Origin: Rhizobium herbae
Lineage (GTDB): Bacteria; Pseudomonadota; Alphaproteobacteria; Rhizobiales; Rhizobiaceae
Assembly: GCF_017873135.1 (NCBI RefSeq)
Contig: NZ_JAGGJV010000001.1
Span: forward strand, 1 to 64,000
DNA: 64,000 nt
Direction of reading: 5' to 3'
In this document: positions 55,443 through 63,513 of the stretch, piece after piece
Numbering within the stretch: position 1 is the stretch's first letter
Layout: each line of letters starts with the position of its first letter
Translations under genes and position numbers: made by a program
Notes under the pieces: model-generated
Databases searched by the model: none
Told to the model about the DNA's origin: nothing
The model's input: the letters and a program-made list of their open reading frames with translations, nothing else

Positions 55443-56285
55443 GTGCAGTTCAAAGAGCTGTCCTACGCCAACGAGAACGATCGACGGCTGAAACGTTGGT
55501 TCATCCGCTCCATGGAGGGGCTTGCCGGGCGCAATCGATACGCCAGGCTCTACAACCAGTGGCGCCATGAAATCGTCGGCAAGAGCGACCGGATTTTCGG
55601 CGAGATGCTCGATCTGATCGACGTGCGCGTTCGCGTCCAGGGCGAATGGCCGCCGCGCCATCTGCCGGATACGCCTGTCGTGATCGTTGCCAATCACCCT
55701 TTCGGCATCGGCGACGGCATTGCCGTCCTGTCGCTTGCCGAACAGCTCGGCCGCCCGTTCCGGGTGCTGATCAACAACGAGCTTCTGAAGGTGCCGGAAA
55801 TGGCGCCCTATTCGCTGCCGATCTCGTTCGAGGAAACCAAGGAAGCGCTCGCAATCAACATGCAGACGCGCCATGAAGCCGTGCGTCTCCTCAAGGAAGG
55901 CGTGACGCTGATCGTCTTTCCGGCCGGCGGCGTGGCCACGGCAAGGAAAGGTTTCGGCAGGGCCGAGGATCTGCCGTGGAAGATGTTTCCGGCCAAGCTC
56001 ATCCAGGCGGCCAAGGCGAGCGTCATCCCGATCTATTTCGAAGGACAGAACGGCCGGCTGTTTCATCTGGCAAGCAAGGTGTCGATGACCCTGCGCATCT
56101 CGCTTTTGATCCGCGAGTTTCGGAGGCTTTCAGGAACGACGATCTCGTCGCGCATCGGCAAGCTGATTGCGTGGGAGGAGCTCAGCGTGATTCCGGATCG
56201 CAAGGAGATCCTGACGCGGATCTATGACGCTGTGTTTTCCATGGCGCCGCCCCGCCGCCGGTTTCTCGGCAAGGCTGTTTCCTGA
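55443..56285 (+). CDS. Lysophospholipid acyltransferase family protein
   Basis: A 280-residue protein with the acyltransferase motif NHPFGIGDG, in which His and Asp are five residues apart as in the PlsC-like hemolysin-type group, then VLINNELLKVPEM and LIVFPAGGVATARKGFG (blocks 2 and 3). It should transfer fatty acyl groups to lysolipids or amino-acid lipids such as those that make ornithine lipid; the exact acceptor is unknown. Start taken as GTG at 55443, preceded by GGGGAACAAC; longer frames lack homology. Confidence 0.82.
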   Translation: MQFKELSYANENDRRLKRWFIRSMEGLAGRNRYARLYNQWRHEIVGKSDRIFGEMLDLIDVRVRVQGEWPPRHLPDTPVVIVANHPFGIGDGIAVLSLAEQLGRPFRVLINNELLKVPEMAPYSLPISFEETKEALAINMQTRHEAVRLLKEGVTLIVFPAGGVATARKGFGRAEDLPWKMFPAKLIQAAKASVIPIYFEGQNGRLFHLASKVSMTLRISLLIREFRRLSGTTISSRIGKLIAWEELSVIPDRKEILTRIYDAVFSMAPPRRRFLGKAVS

Positions 56286-56291
56286 TCTCAT

Positions 56292-57299
56292 TCAGTCCTG
56301 CGCGTCGGCAGCTCCGGATGCCGCCGGGGCACCCTTGTCGTTGAGCAGTACCTCGACATCGGTGTTGACGCCGGCCTTCACGGTAAAATCACGCTGGTAA
56401 ATCTTCTCCTTGTTGCGGGCGATCGCCGTATAGCCGCCTTCTGCAAGAACCAGCGTCGGAAAGGCGCCGACACTTTCGCTGACGACGTCGCCGGAGGATG
56501 TCAGGATCGACCAGGCCGTATCGGCGATTGCCTCGCCTCCGGGTTCGGACACGAGCTTCAGCGTCAGTTTGGCGGCGCGGTGCTGGATCGTTGCCTCTGT
56601 CAGCTTGCCGGCTTCCACCTGGATATCGGCGCGAATCACCGCGTTGACCGAGCCATAGTTGGAGACGACATGGTAGGTCCCCGTGTTCAGCCGGATCACC
56701 GTGTTCGGCTTGACGTCGGCGACCACCAACGCGCGCTCGCCATCTTCCTTTGCATCCGCCGAAAAAATCGAAAAGCTGAGCTCGCCGGGCGGAATGCGCA
56801 TGTCGCTGCCTGAGACGGCGTTCAGCATGACGCCGCCGGCATCAAGCACAAGAACCTGTTTTTCGACCGGCCCGGCTTCCGCCACCCTGATCTTGCGCGT
56901 CGCCCCGGCGCGCCCGAAGGCGACATTGACGAAATATTCGCCGGGAATGAGCTGGAATGCCGCCGATCCGCCTTCCGATGTCGCCAGAAGCGGCAGTTTG
57001 CCGTCGGAGCCGGGAATGGGGCTGAAGACGCGCCAGGTGAGGCCCTGTTCGACAGGCTTGCCCTTTTCGGTGAGGTGCGCCTCCAGCTGAATATCCTTCG
57101 CCGTCGGCCCTTGCGTCGCGGTATCCGGAATTTGCGGATTGAAGCTGTTGAGCTTCGGCATCTTCTTCTGCGGGGTGGATATCGCCGGGAAGCTCTTGAA
57201 GGGGTCGGCAAGCTCCTGCGCGTGCAGCCCGCAGCTGCCCGTGGCTACGAGAACGAGCGCTGTGATGGCTGCGCGAAAGGGACCGGCTGTGATGCGCAT
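56292..57299 (-). CDS. Exported protein with Ig-like/carboxypeptidase-regulatory repeats
   Basis: A 335-residue secreted protein. The signal peptide is about residues 1-28 (MRITAGPFRAAITALVLVAT, then GSCGLHAQE), where the Cys could suggest a lipoprotein; this is uncertain. The mature part is a string of about three beta-sandwich modules with repeated GxY/GxF turns (LIPGEYFVNVAFGRAG, LNTGTYHVVSNYGSVN, LAEGGYTAIARNKEKIYQRD) like carboxypeptidase regulatory-like domains. Function unknown. It ends 6 nt before the opposing acyltransferase stop. Confidence 0.8.
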   Translation of the reverse strand: MRITAGPFRAAITALVLVATGSCGLHAQELADPFKSFPAISTPQKKMPKLNSFNPQIPDTATQGPTAKDIQLEAHLTEKGKPVEQGLTWRVFSPIPGSDGKLPLLATSEGGSAAFQLIPGEYFVNVAFGRAGATRKIRVAEAGPVEKQVLVLDAGGVMLNAVSGSDMRIPPGELSFSIFSADAKEDGERALVVADVKPNTVIRLNTGTYHVVSNYGSVNAVIRADIQVEAGKLTEATIQHRAAKLTLKLVSEPGGEAIADTAWSILTSSGDVVSESVGAFPTLVLAEGGYTAIARNKEKIYQRDFTVKAGVNTDVEVLLNDKGAPAASGAADAQD

Positions 57300-57424
57300 G
57301 AGATGGTTGACATCCTGAGTGTGTGCCTCCACTTGAAACGCCGATATGGCGATTTCGTGGCTGCCCCTGTGGCGGTGAAGTGCGATGGCGACGTGCGGTG
57401 GCAAACTAGTGGAAATGGACGGCG

Positions 57425-58009
57425 ATGAAAACTGAAATCAGTCTGCGTGATTATCTGGCAACCCGCCGGTCTATACCGGCCTTTCAGATGGGCGGCCCGG
57501 GCCCGGGAACGGCTGAGATCGAGGAGATGCTGAAGCTTGCATCCCGCGTGCCGGATCACGGCAAGCTCGCCCCATGGCGCTTCATCGTCTATCGCGGCGA
57601 GGAGCGGGTGCGGCTTAGCGCCGAGCTGGCGAAGATGGCGCTTGCCGCCAGACCGGACCTGTCGGAAGAGATGATCAAGGTGGAAAACACCCGGCTGACC
57701 CGCGCGCCCGTCGTCGTCGCCGTGGTCAGCAAGGCAGCGCCGCATTTCAAGGTGCCGGAATGGGAGCAGGTCATGTCCGCCGGTGCCGTTTGCCTCAATC
57801 TGCTGATGGCTGCAAACGCCCATGGCTTCGCCTCGAACTGGCTGACCGAATGGTATGCCTTTGACGAAAGGGCCTATCCGCTGCTGGGCGTCCAGCCCGG
57901 CGAGAGGATCGCGGGCTTCATCCATATCGGCACGCCGCAGGTTCCGCCGACCGAGCGTCCGCGACCCGAGCTTGCCGACATCGTCACCTGGGTCGGTGAG
58001 GACACCTGA
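57425..58009 (+). CDS. Nitroreductase-family flavoenzyme
   Basis: A 194-residue nitroreductase-like FMN protein: [14 protein letters not shown] binds flavin, [20 protein letters not shown] is typical, and [20 protein letters not shown] forms the dimer core. It should reduce quinones or nitro compounds with NAD(P)H. It overlaps the next flavoprotein gene by one base (TGATG) and is divergent from the exported-repeat gene. Confidence 0.9.
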   Translation: MKTEISLRDYLATRRSIPAFQMGGPGPGTAEIEEMLKLASRVPDHGKLAPWRFIVYRGEERVRLSAELAKMALAARPDLSEEMIKVENTRLTRAPVVVAVVSKAAPHFKVPEWEQVMSAGAVCLNLLMAANAHGFASNWLTEWYAFDERAYPLLGVQPGERIAGFIHIGTPQVPPTERPRPELADIVTWVGEDT

Positions 58010-58611
58010 TGTTCTATGCCACCGCGGAAAACGCCCATGGCCTTGCCCATGATCCCTTCAAGGCCATTGTCTCGCCGCGGCCGATCGGCTGGATCGGTTC
58101 AAGGGCTGCGGACGGAAGCCTCAATCTCGCGCCGTACTCCTTTTTCAACGCCATCAGCGATACGCCGAAGCTGGTGATGTTTTCCTCGTCCGGGCGCAAG
58201 GATTCTGTCCGCAATATCGAGGAGACCGGCGAGTTCACCGCCAATTTCGTCGGCTTCGACATCAAGGACGCGATGAATCTTACCTCGGCTTCGGTTCCAC
58301 GCGGAGAGAGCGAATTCGCGCTTGCCGGCTTGACGCCCGTCGAAGGGCAATTCGTCCGCGCGCCCTTCGTGGCTGAAGCCTATGCGGCGCTGGAATGCAA
58401 GGTGACGGAGATGTTCCGGCCAAAAGCGCTCGATGGCACCATCTCCGACAGCCACGTGGTCATCGGCCAGGTCGTCGGCATCCACATTCGCGAGGAAGCG
58501 ATCCGCGACGGACGCTTCGACATGGCCAAGGTCCGGCCGATTGGACGCATGGGATATATGGATTACTGCGACGCCGGCGATGTTTTCGAGATGTTTCGGC
58601 CGAAGCGCTGA
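58009..58611 (+). CDS. Flavin reductase-like (DIM6/NTAB) protein
   Basis: A 200-residue FMN-binding split-barrel flavoprotein of the flavin reductase-like family: IVSPRPIGWIGSRAADGSLN and LAPYSFFNAISDTPKLVMFS bind the isoalloxazine, and SHVVIGQVVGIHIREEAI follows. It could supply reduced flavin to, or act beside, the coupled nitroreductase. Substrate unknown. Coupled to it by a one-base overlap. Confidence 0.88.
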   Translation: MFYATAENAHGLAHDPFKAIVSPRPIGWIGSRAADGSLNLAPYSFFNAISDTPKLVMFSSSGRKDSVRNIEETGEFTANFVGFDIKDAMNLTSASVPRGESEFALAGLTPVEGQFVRAPFVAEAYAALECKVTEMFRPKALDGTISDSHVVIGQVVGIHIREEAIRDGRFDMAKVRPIGRMGYMDYCDAGDVFEMFRPKR

Positions 58612-58621
58612 GGCGGGTGTC

Positions 58622-59344
58622 TTACCCTGACGCGAGCGCCGCCAACTGGGCAGCGTTCCGCGCGATAACACCGGAAAAACCATCGGCAAGGGCGATGTCC
58701 CGCACTGTTTGCGGATCGTCGTCTTGTGGAAGATTCTCCGGCAATAGATCGTAGCAGGGAAGGTCCGCCTGTCTGGCCTTGATGATCGCCGCCGCGCGAG
58801 CCAGCAGAAGCGGCGCACCGGCTCTTGCAGCCGGCGTGTTGACGGCCTGGCTTGCCGTTGCATGCATCAAGCCGGCGCCGTCGAAGACGATAGCCTTCAG
58901 CCGGTCCGACACGCCCTTCAATGATTGCCCCGACAGAAAGAACTCCGGCCGCTGTCCGACCTCCGCGAGAACGACGGTCGACCCGGATTCGATCCCCTGT
59001 TCGGCTTCGGCGACGCGCAGCATGACGTCAAGCCTCTGGACATCGGCCAAGCCGCCACAGCCGGAGAGCACGAAACCATCCGGCCGAAGCGCGACAAGCC
59101 GTCCGATCGCATCCTGACCGAAATCATCGTCCGGTCTTCCGATGCGCAGCAATGTGGGGCCTGCCGCAGTTGCCGCGCGGCGGCGATCGATGACGGATCG
59201 GGCCGCCGCCGCCGTTTCGGTTGCCCGGTTTTCACGGATATCGATGATCACGGTCACTCGACGGCCGCTCACAGTCTCCGCGACCCGTACATCCGGCGTC
59301 GCGCAGATCAGCAAGGCCGTGATTTCGAAGCGGTTAACGGACAT
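58622..59344 (-). CDS. Divergent CitE/HpcH-like protein
   Basis: A 240-residue protein whose plan recalls the citrate-lyase beta/HpcH aldolase fold: TLLRIGRPDDDFGQDAIGRL, then VALRPDGFVLSGCGGLADVQ, and a C-terminal DGFSGVIARNAAQLAAL like the usual HPRQ segment. The expected catalytic Arg and acidic metal ligands are not clearly kept. It may be a degenerate, non-enzymatic member. Confidence in the fold is moderate. Confidence 0.55.
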   Translation of the reverse strand: MSVNRFEITALLICATPDVRVAETVSGRRVTVIIDIRENRATETAAAARSVIDRRRAATAAGPTLLRIGRPDDDFGQDAIGRLVALRPDGFVLSGCGGLADVQRLDVMLRVAEAEQGIESGSTVVLAEVGQRPEFFLSGQSLKGVSDRLKAIVFDGAGLMHATASQAVNTPAARAGAPLLLARAAAIIKARQADLPCYDLLPENLPQDDDPQTVRDIALADGFSGVIARNAAQLAALASG

Positions 59345-59422
59345 GGTGAACCAATCTTAAACCTTTGATCGCTAACGTACGGAACACCATGATGTGTCTG
59401 GTTGGTGTGTAGTGAGGCGTCG

Positions 59423-60562
59423 GTGATCATTCAAGCATTTCTTCGTTGGGTCGAAACCGCGAAAACTGGCGATCGGGTTCGCGCGGCGGAAGCGTTGGGG
59501 CGTGCCTATGTAACCGCGGAGATGAACACGCTCGACCACCATGCCGCTGAAATGGCGATGACCTTTCTTCTCGACGACCCGTCGCCGAAGGTGCGGCTTG
59601 CACTCGCCGAAGCGGTCGCCGATTGTTCGCGCATTCCACGTTCGATCATCCTGTCGCTTGCCGAAGACCAGCCCGAAATCGCCTACGCGGTCATTTCGCG
59701 TTCGCCTGTGCTCAATGATATGGATCTCGTCGATCTGGCTGCCAGGGGCACACCGGAGACCCGCGCGGTCATCGCCGCCCGGCAGGCCATGTCGCGGCCG
59801 GTTGCCGCGGCCATCGCCGAAATCGGCGGCGAGGAAGAAGTGCTGATCCTGCTCGAAAACCAGCAGGCCAGATTTTCCTGCCGGACATTGAAGCGCGTCA
59901 GCGATCGGCTCGGCCATCTCTGGTCGATCCGCAACTGCTTGCTGAACCGGGACGATCTTCCCGCCGATGCACGCCATACGCTGGTCGAGAAGGTCGGCGC
60001 AGCCCTTTCCGGCTTCGGTCTGGTGCAAGCGGCGATCGGCGAACGGCGCGTGGAACGGATCACCCGCGAAGCCTGCGACAGGGCCGCCGTCGGCATGGCG
60101 GGGGCGGCGCAGGCCGATCAAATTCCGGATCTCGTCGAGCATCTTCGCGTGACGGGCCGTCTGACGCCTGCCTTCCTGCTGCACGCGCTGTGCTCCGGCA
60201 AAGTCGACTTTTTCGCCGCCGCTATCGTCAACCTGTCCGCCGTGACCGAAAAGCGGGTCCGCTCGATCCTTTCCGATGGCCGCATCCATGCCATTCGCGC
60301 CCTGTTCGAGGGTGCGGGTCTTGGCCGCGACGTCAGCGCGCTGTTTGCCGAGGCCGTTTTGATCTGGCGCAAGGAAAACCGGTCAGGCACTCCGGGCGTG
60401 ACAGCCACGATCTCCGCCGCTCTTTTGTCGAAACTGCGCGGCAGAAGCCAGGCTTCGGATGCGTCCGGCGGTCTTGCCGATATTATCGAGAAATTGTCGA
60501 TCGCCGAGCAAAGGCAGACGGCGCGCGAGTATGCGCTGCTTGCCGCAAGGGAAGCCGCCTGA
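59423..60562 (+). CDS. DUF2336 family protein
   Basis: A 379-residue helical protein of the alphaproteobacterial DUF2336 family, with repeated HEAT-like units (MAMTFLLDDPSPKVRLALAE, AEDQPEIAYAVISRSPVLND, and ARGTPETRAVIAARQAMSRP). Some relatives contact two-component or motility regulators; no role is established for this one. A GTG start at 59423 is preferred because GAGG lies 5 nt before it; the frame extends to a TTG at 59402. It ends 3 nt before the opposing TetR gene. Confidence 0.82.
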   Translation: MIIQAFLRWVETAKTGDRVRAAEALGRAYVTAEMNTLDHHAAEMAMTFLLDDPSPKVRLALAEAVADCSRIPRSIILSLAEDQPEIAYAVISRSPVLNDMDLVDLAARGTPETRAVIAARQAMSRPVAAAIAEIGGEEEVLILLENQQARFSCRTLKRVSDRLGHLWSIRNCLLNRDDLPADARHTLVEKVGAALSGFGLVQAAIGERRVERITREACDRAAVGMAGAAQADQIPDLVEHLRVTGRLTPAFLLHALCSGKVDFFAAAIVNLSAVTEKRVRSILSDGRIHAIRALFEGAGLGRDVSALFAEAVLIWRKENRSGTPGVTATISAALLSKLRGRSQASDASGGLADIIEKLSIAEQRQTAREYALLAAREAA

Positions 60563-60565
60563 TTT

Positions 60566-61141
60566 TCAGGTTGGCCGCGTCGAAGCGTCGAGCAGGCGCA
60601 TCAGGGCCGCCAGCCGCTGGTCCAGTTTCTCAAGTCCGTTCGGCGCTTTCTTGATCCCGTCCAGGCAGACATAAAGCAGGTCGGTCAGCATTTCCGCTGA
60701 AAGGCCGGTTGCCGAGAGCGAAATCTCGCCTTGAGAAGTCGCCGTTGTCACCGCGCTCTGTATGAGTGCGCGCAACCGAAGCGAGGTTGCCGTATTGATG
60801 TCGCCTGCCAGCATCATGTTCGCCTCGAACAGTTCCAGTCCGTACGGGCTTGCCTTGGCCGGCGCCATCATCACCATGGTGAAATTCGTCAGCGCGTTTT
60901 CCATCCGGAAGATGAAGGGGCGATCGGACGAAAAAGCTGCTTCCGCCGCTTTCAACGCCTCGCCATGATGCCAGTCCATCAGCGATCGGAAGAGATCGTC
61001 CTTGTTTCTGAAATGCAGGTAAAGTGCTGCGCGCGACATGACGGCAGCATCGGCAATGTCCTGCATGGATGCCTTCTTGAAGCCGTAGCGGGTAAAAACC
61101 TCCGCTGCGGCCGTCATGATGTGCTGCTTCTTTTCGTCCAT
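60566..61141 (-). CDS. TetR-family transcriptional regulator
   Basis: A 191-residue repressor. The helix-turn-helix spans about residues 6-50 (AAEVFTRYGFKKASMQDIAD, then VMSRAALYLHFRNKDDLFRS). The C-terminal ligand domain is less conserved. It is divergent from an NAD-dependent reductase gene with twin palindromes in the 81-nt gap, the usual layout for a local repressor. The inducer is unknown. Confidence 0.92.
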   Translation of the reverse strand: MDEKKQHIMTAAAEVFTRYGFKKASMQDIADAAVMSRAALYLHFRNKDDLFRSLMDWHHGEALKAAEAAFSSDRPFIFRMENALTNFTMVMMAPAKASPYGLELFEANMMLAGDINTATSLRLRALIQSAVTTATSQGEISLSATGLSAEMLTDLLYVCLDGIKKAPNGLEKLDQRLAALMRLLDASTRPT

Positions 61142-61170
61142 TCCGCTGAATTGACACTTTGGACTAAAAA

Positions 61171-61210
61171 TGTCAAATAGACAAGATAGACTGAAAATGT
61201 CAGAATGACA
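61171..61210 (+). promoter_or_regulatory. Twin operator palindromes for the TetR regulator
   Basis: TGTCAaatAGACA (61171-61183) and TGTCAgaaTGACA (61198-61210) share the layout TGTCA-N3-WGACA and are 27 nt apart centre to centre. The second is a perfect palindrome and ends just before the reductase ribosome-binding site. Two sites in the shared gap suggest the TetR protein represses both itself and the reductase gene. Confidence 0.7.
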
Positions 61211-61222
61211 AAGAAGAGGTAG

Positions 61223-62248
61223 ATGATGAACAAGGATGCAGATAGGCTGATCGCCGTGACTGGAATAGGCGGTTTTCTTGGCCGCCATGTCGCAGCACAA
61301 TTGCTGCGCGCTGGATACGAGGTTCGCGGAACCCTGCGATCGCTGAAAAAGGCAAAGTCCATCGAGGCGGCCATCCGGTCGGCGGAAGGTGTCATCGGCG
61401 GAAAACTTTCCTTCGTTGTTGCGGATCTTCTGTCGGACGAGGGATGGGATGCAGCATTCTCAGGTGTGACCGATGTGATGCACACGGCTTCTCCATTTCC
61501 GTCCCGCGTTCCCAGCGATGAAAACGAGCTGATCCTGCCGGCGCGCGAGGGAACGTTGCGGGTGCTGCGGGCCGCGAAAAACGCCGGCGTCCGCCGCGTG
61601 GTTTTGACGTCCTCGATTGCCGCTATCAGCTATGGACCGGGCAAGGCACCCTTTACGGAAGCCGACTGGACCGACATCAACGGGCCGCTTGCCACACCCT
61701 ACTACAAGTCGAAGACGCTGGCCGAGCGCGCCGCGTGGAGCTTTGCGCAGGAAAACGGACTGGAGCTGGCCGTGATCAACCCGGGCATGATTCTCGGCCC
61801 CATCCTCGGCGCGGATACGGGGACCTCTGTGGGGGTCGTGCAAAGCCTGATGAAGGGCCGCTATCCCGCCATGCCGGATTTCAGCGTGCCGGTGGTCGAT
61901 GTGCGCGATGTCGCCGAGGCGCATGTTCTCGCCATGACGGTGCCCGAAGCTGCCGGCCAGCGTTTCATCGCGGGCGGAGCGGCCCTGTCGGTCAAGGATA
62001 TCGCCGGTGTTCTGAGGCGCGATTTCCCTGCCTATGCGCGAAAAATGCCGAAGTTCGTGCTGCCCAACTGGCTGGCTGGACTTGCCTCGCGCTTCGATCC
62101 CGGCCTGAAGCTGATCGTCGGCGAGCTTGGCCGCGATGCGCGCGTGTCGAACGAAAAGGCGCGGCGCGTGCTGGGCTGGAAGCCGCGTTCCGAGGAGGAC
62201 GCGATCCGTGCCAGCGCCGAAAGCCTGATCGCCGCCGGGCTGGCGTGA
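61223..62248 (+). CDS. NAD(P)-dependent epimerase/reductase, dihydroflavonol reductase-like
   Basis: A 341-residue extended short-chain dehydrogenase. The cofactor motif TGIGGFLGRHV is near residue 13 and the catalytic YYKSK (YxxxK) near 161; the pattern RVVLTSSIAAISYG before it and INPGMILGPILGAD after it resemble dihydroflavonol 4-reductase-type enzymes that act on aldehydes or ketones. GAAGAGG lies just before the paired ATGs at 61223 and 61226. Probably controlled by the divergent TetR gene; the substrate is unknown. Confidence 0.9.
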   Translation: MMNKDADRLIAVTGIGGFLGRHVAAQLLRAGYEVRGTLRSLKKAKSIEAAIRSAEGVIGGKLSFVVADLLSDEGWDAAFSGVTDVMHTASPFPSRVPSDENELILPAREGTLRVLRAAKNAGVRRVVLTSSIAAISYGPGKAPFTEADWTDINGPLATPYYKSKTLAERAAWSFAQENGLELAVINPGMILGPILGADTGTSVGVVQSLMKGRYPAMPDFSVPVVDVRDVAEAHVLAMTVPEAAGQRFIAGGAALSVKDIAGVLRRDFPAYARKMPKFVLPNWLAGLASRFDPGLKLIVGELGRDARVSNEKARRVLGWKPRSEEDAIRASAESLIAAGLA

Positions 62249-62252
62249 CTGA

Positions 62253-62699
62253 TTATTTGGTGAATTTCCGCGCCACCCAGGAGTAGCCATCTTCAATGTA
62301 GTGAACAGGCTTGGTCACGGCGTTGCGCAGTGCCGATTTGTCGGGCAGGGCGCCGGTGATCATCGCCAATGTCCTGCGCGGCAGGCTCGGTTTTTGCTGT
62401 TCGGCGGTAGGCGGCGTCGGGACCGGATCCGGGGTGACCGGATGTGTCTCATCGAGCGCAGGCTCGGCCGTCGACATCGGCGCCGGGTCCTTTGCGTTCG
62501 CCATCTGCTCGCCGGATTTCTCGCAGACCGCGACGATCACCGGGTAGTTGCTGTTGGAGAATTTCGGCAGCTGCTTCTGCGATTCCGCGTCGCATGTGGC
62601 AATCGACTGCCAGGTGCCGCTCACCGTTGAGACGTAGTGGCACTGGGTGACGCTGTCGTCGCAGCCGAGAATTGTCATGACGATCAGGGCAGGAACCAT
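62253..62699 (-). CDS. Small lipoprotein-like hypothetical protein
   Basis: A 148-residue protein beginning MVPALIVMTILGCDDSV; the ILGC box could be a lipoprotein signal with Cys13 as the lipid site, though the N-terminus lacks the usual positive charge. A Pro-rich linker (AEPALDETHPVTPDPVPTPP) leads to a short C-terminal domain with VHYIEDGYSWVARKF. It is convergent with the reductase gene and ends 4 nt from it. Unknown function; likely conserved in rhizobia. Confidence 0.6.
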   Translation of the reverse strand: MVPALIVMTILGCDDSVTQCHYVSTVSGTWQSIATCDAESQKQLPKFSNSNYPVIVAVCEKSGEQMANAKDPAPMSTAEPALDETHPVTPDPVPTPPTAEQQKPSLPRRTLAMITGALPDKSALRNAVTKPVHYIEDGYSWVARKFTK

Positions 62700-62952
62700 C
62701 GCTAATGTTTCTCCAGTCGGATTTCGAAATCGGCCGCGAGGGGCTCGGTTATAGAGCTTGCCGAACTAACGGTCTGTTTGCTCCGAAAGTAAGGCGAAGC
62801 GGCAACGGGTTTGAAACAAATTGTTTCCACCCGTTTTTCGAAGAAACCTGTGATTGCCGGCTCCGCAACAATTGCCGTCTGTCGTTTGAGATAGACTGCT
62901 TCTAATGTCGGCTGCAAACCGCCGGAATCGATCTGCGAAGGAAGAGCGTCAA

Positions 62953-63411
62953 GTGTCAGTCGTCATTGAGAAAGAACCGCCGCGCCAGCCGGGTGTCCTG
63001 CGTCTGCTCGAACAATCCGACGCTTATGCGCAGTCGCTCTATCCGGCTGAAAGCAATCATCTCGTCGATGTCTCGACACTTGAAAAGCCGTCCGTCGCTT
63101 TCTTCGTCGCGCGCCATGAAGGCCAGATCGTCGGCTGCTGCGCACTGGTGGATGCGGGCGATGGTACTGCCGAGATCAAGCGGATGTTCGTCGATCCGCA
63201 GGCACGGGGTCTGAAGATCGGCCGCAAATTGCTGGAAGGCGTCGAGAGCCATGGCCGTGACACCGGGCTGTCCGCGATCCGGCTGGAAACCGGCATTTAT
63301 CAGCCCGAGGCCATCGGTCTCTACAGGACCGCGGGCTATGTCGAGATCGGGCCGTTCGGCTCCTATCAGCCGGACCCGCTGAGCCTGTTCATGGAAAAGA
63401 AGATCGGCTGA
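62953..63411 (+). CDS. GNAT-family N-acetyltransferase
   Basis: A 152-residue GCN5-type acetyltransferase. The acetyl-CoA loop is IKRMFVDPQARGLKIGRKLL, and YRTAGYVEIGPFGSYQPDPL is the C-terminal block. The substrate is unknown. A GTG start at 62953 is supported by AAGGAAG at 62938-62944; an ATG at 62905 lacks a ribosome-binding site. A perfect-stem hairpin lies 27 nt after its stop. Confidence 0.88.
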   Translation: MSVVIEKEPPRQPGVLRLLEQSDAYAQSLYPAESNHLVDVSTLEKPSVAFFVARHEGQIVGCCALVDAGDGTAEIKRMFVDPQARGLKIGRKLLEGVESHGRDTGLSAIRLETGIYQPEAIGLYRTAGYVEIGPFGSYQPDPLSLFMEKKIG

Positions 63412-63438
63412 AGCAGTTGCGGCCAACAGCAGAAAATC

Positions 63439-63494
63439 GTTTCCGCTCCATGCGTTGGAGCGGAAACCTGAATCAATTCAACAACGTGTTGAAT
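63439..63494. repeat. Compound palindrome in the GNAT-parE gap
   Basis: A perfect 12-bp stem (GTTTCCGCTCCA with TGGAGCGGAAAC, loop TGCGT, 63439-63467) is followed within 8 nt by a perfect 19-nt palindrome ATTCAACA-ACG-TGTTGAAT (63476-63494). The first hairpin lacks a strong T run. The layout resembles dispersed palindromic elements (RIME-type) of Rhizobiaceae intergenic regions; confirmation needs a genome-wide search. Either hairpin may also serve as a terminator between the two convergent genes. Confidence 0.5.
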
Positions 63495-63513
63495 CAAACT
63501 GCGAACGGAGCGG

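Noticed and set aside
62702..62917. Minus-strand open frame of 71 codons before the small lipoprotein-like gene
   Set aside because: No ribosome-binding site or homology, and it crosses the likely upstream region of the GNAT gene; it is not supported as a gene or as a 5' part of the lipoprotein-like gene.
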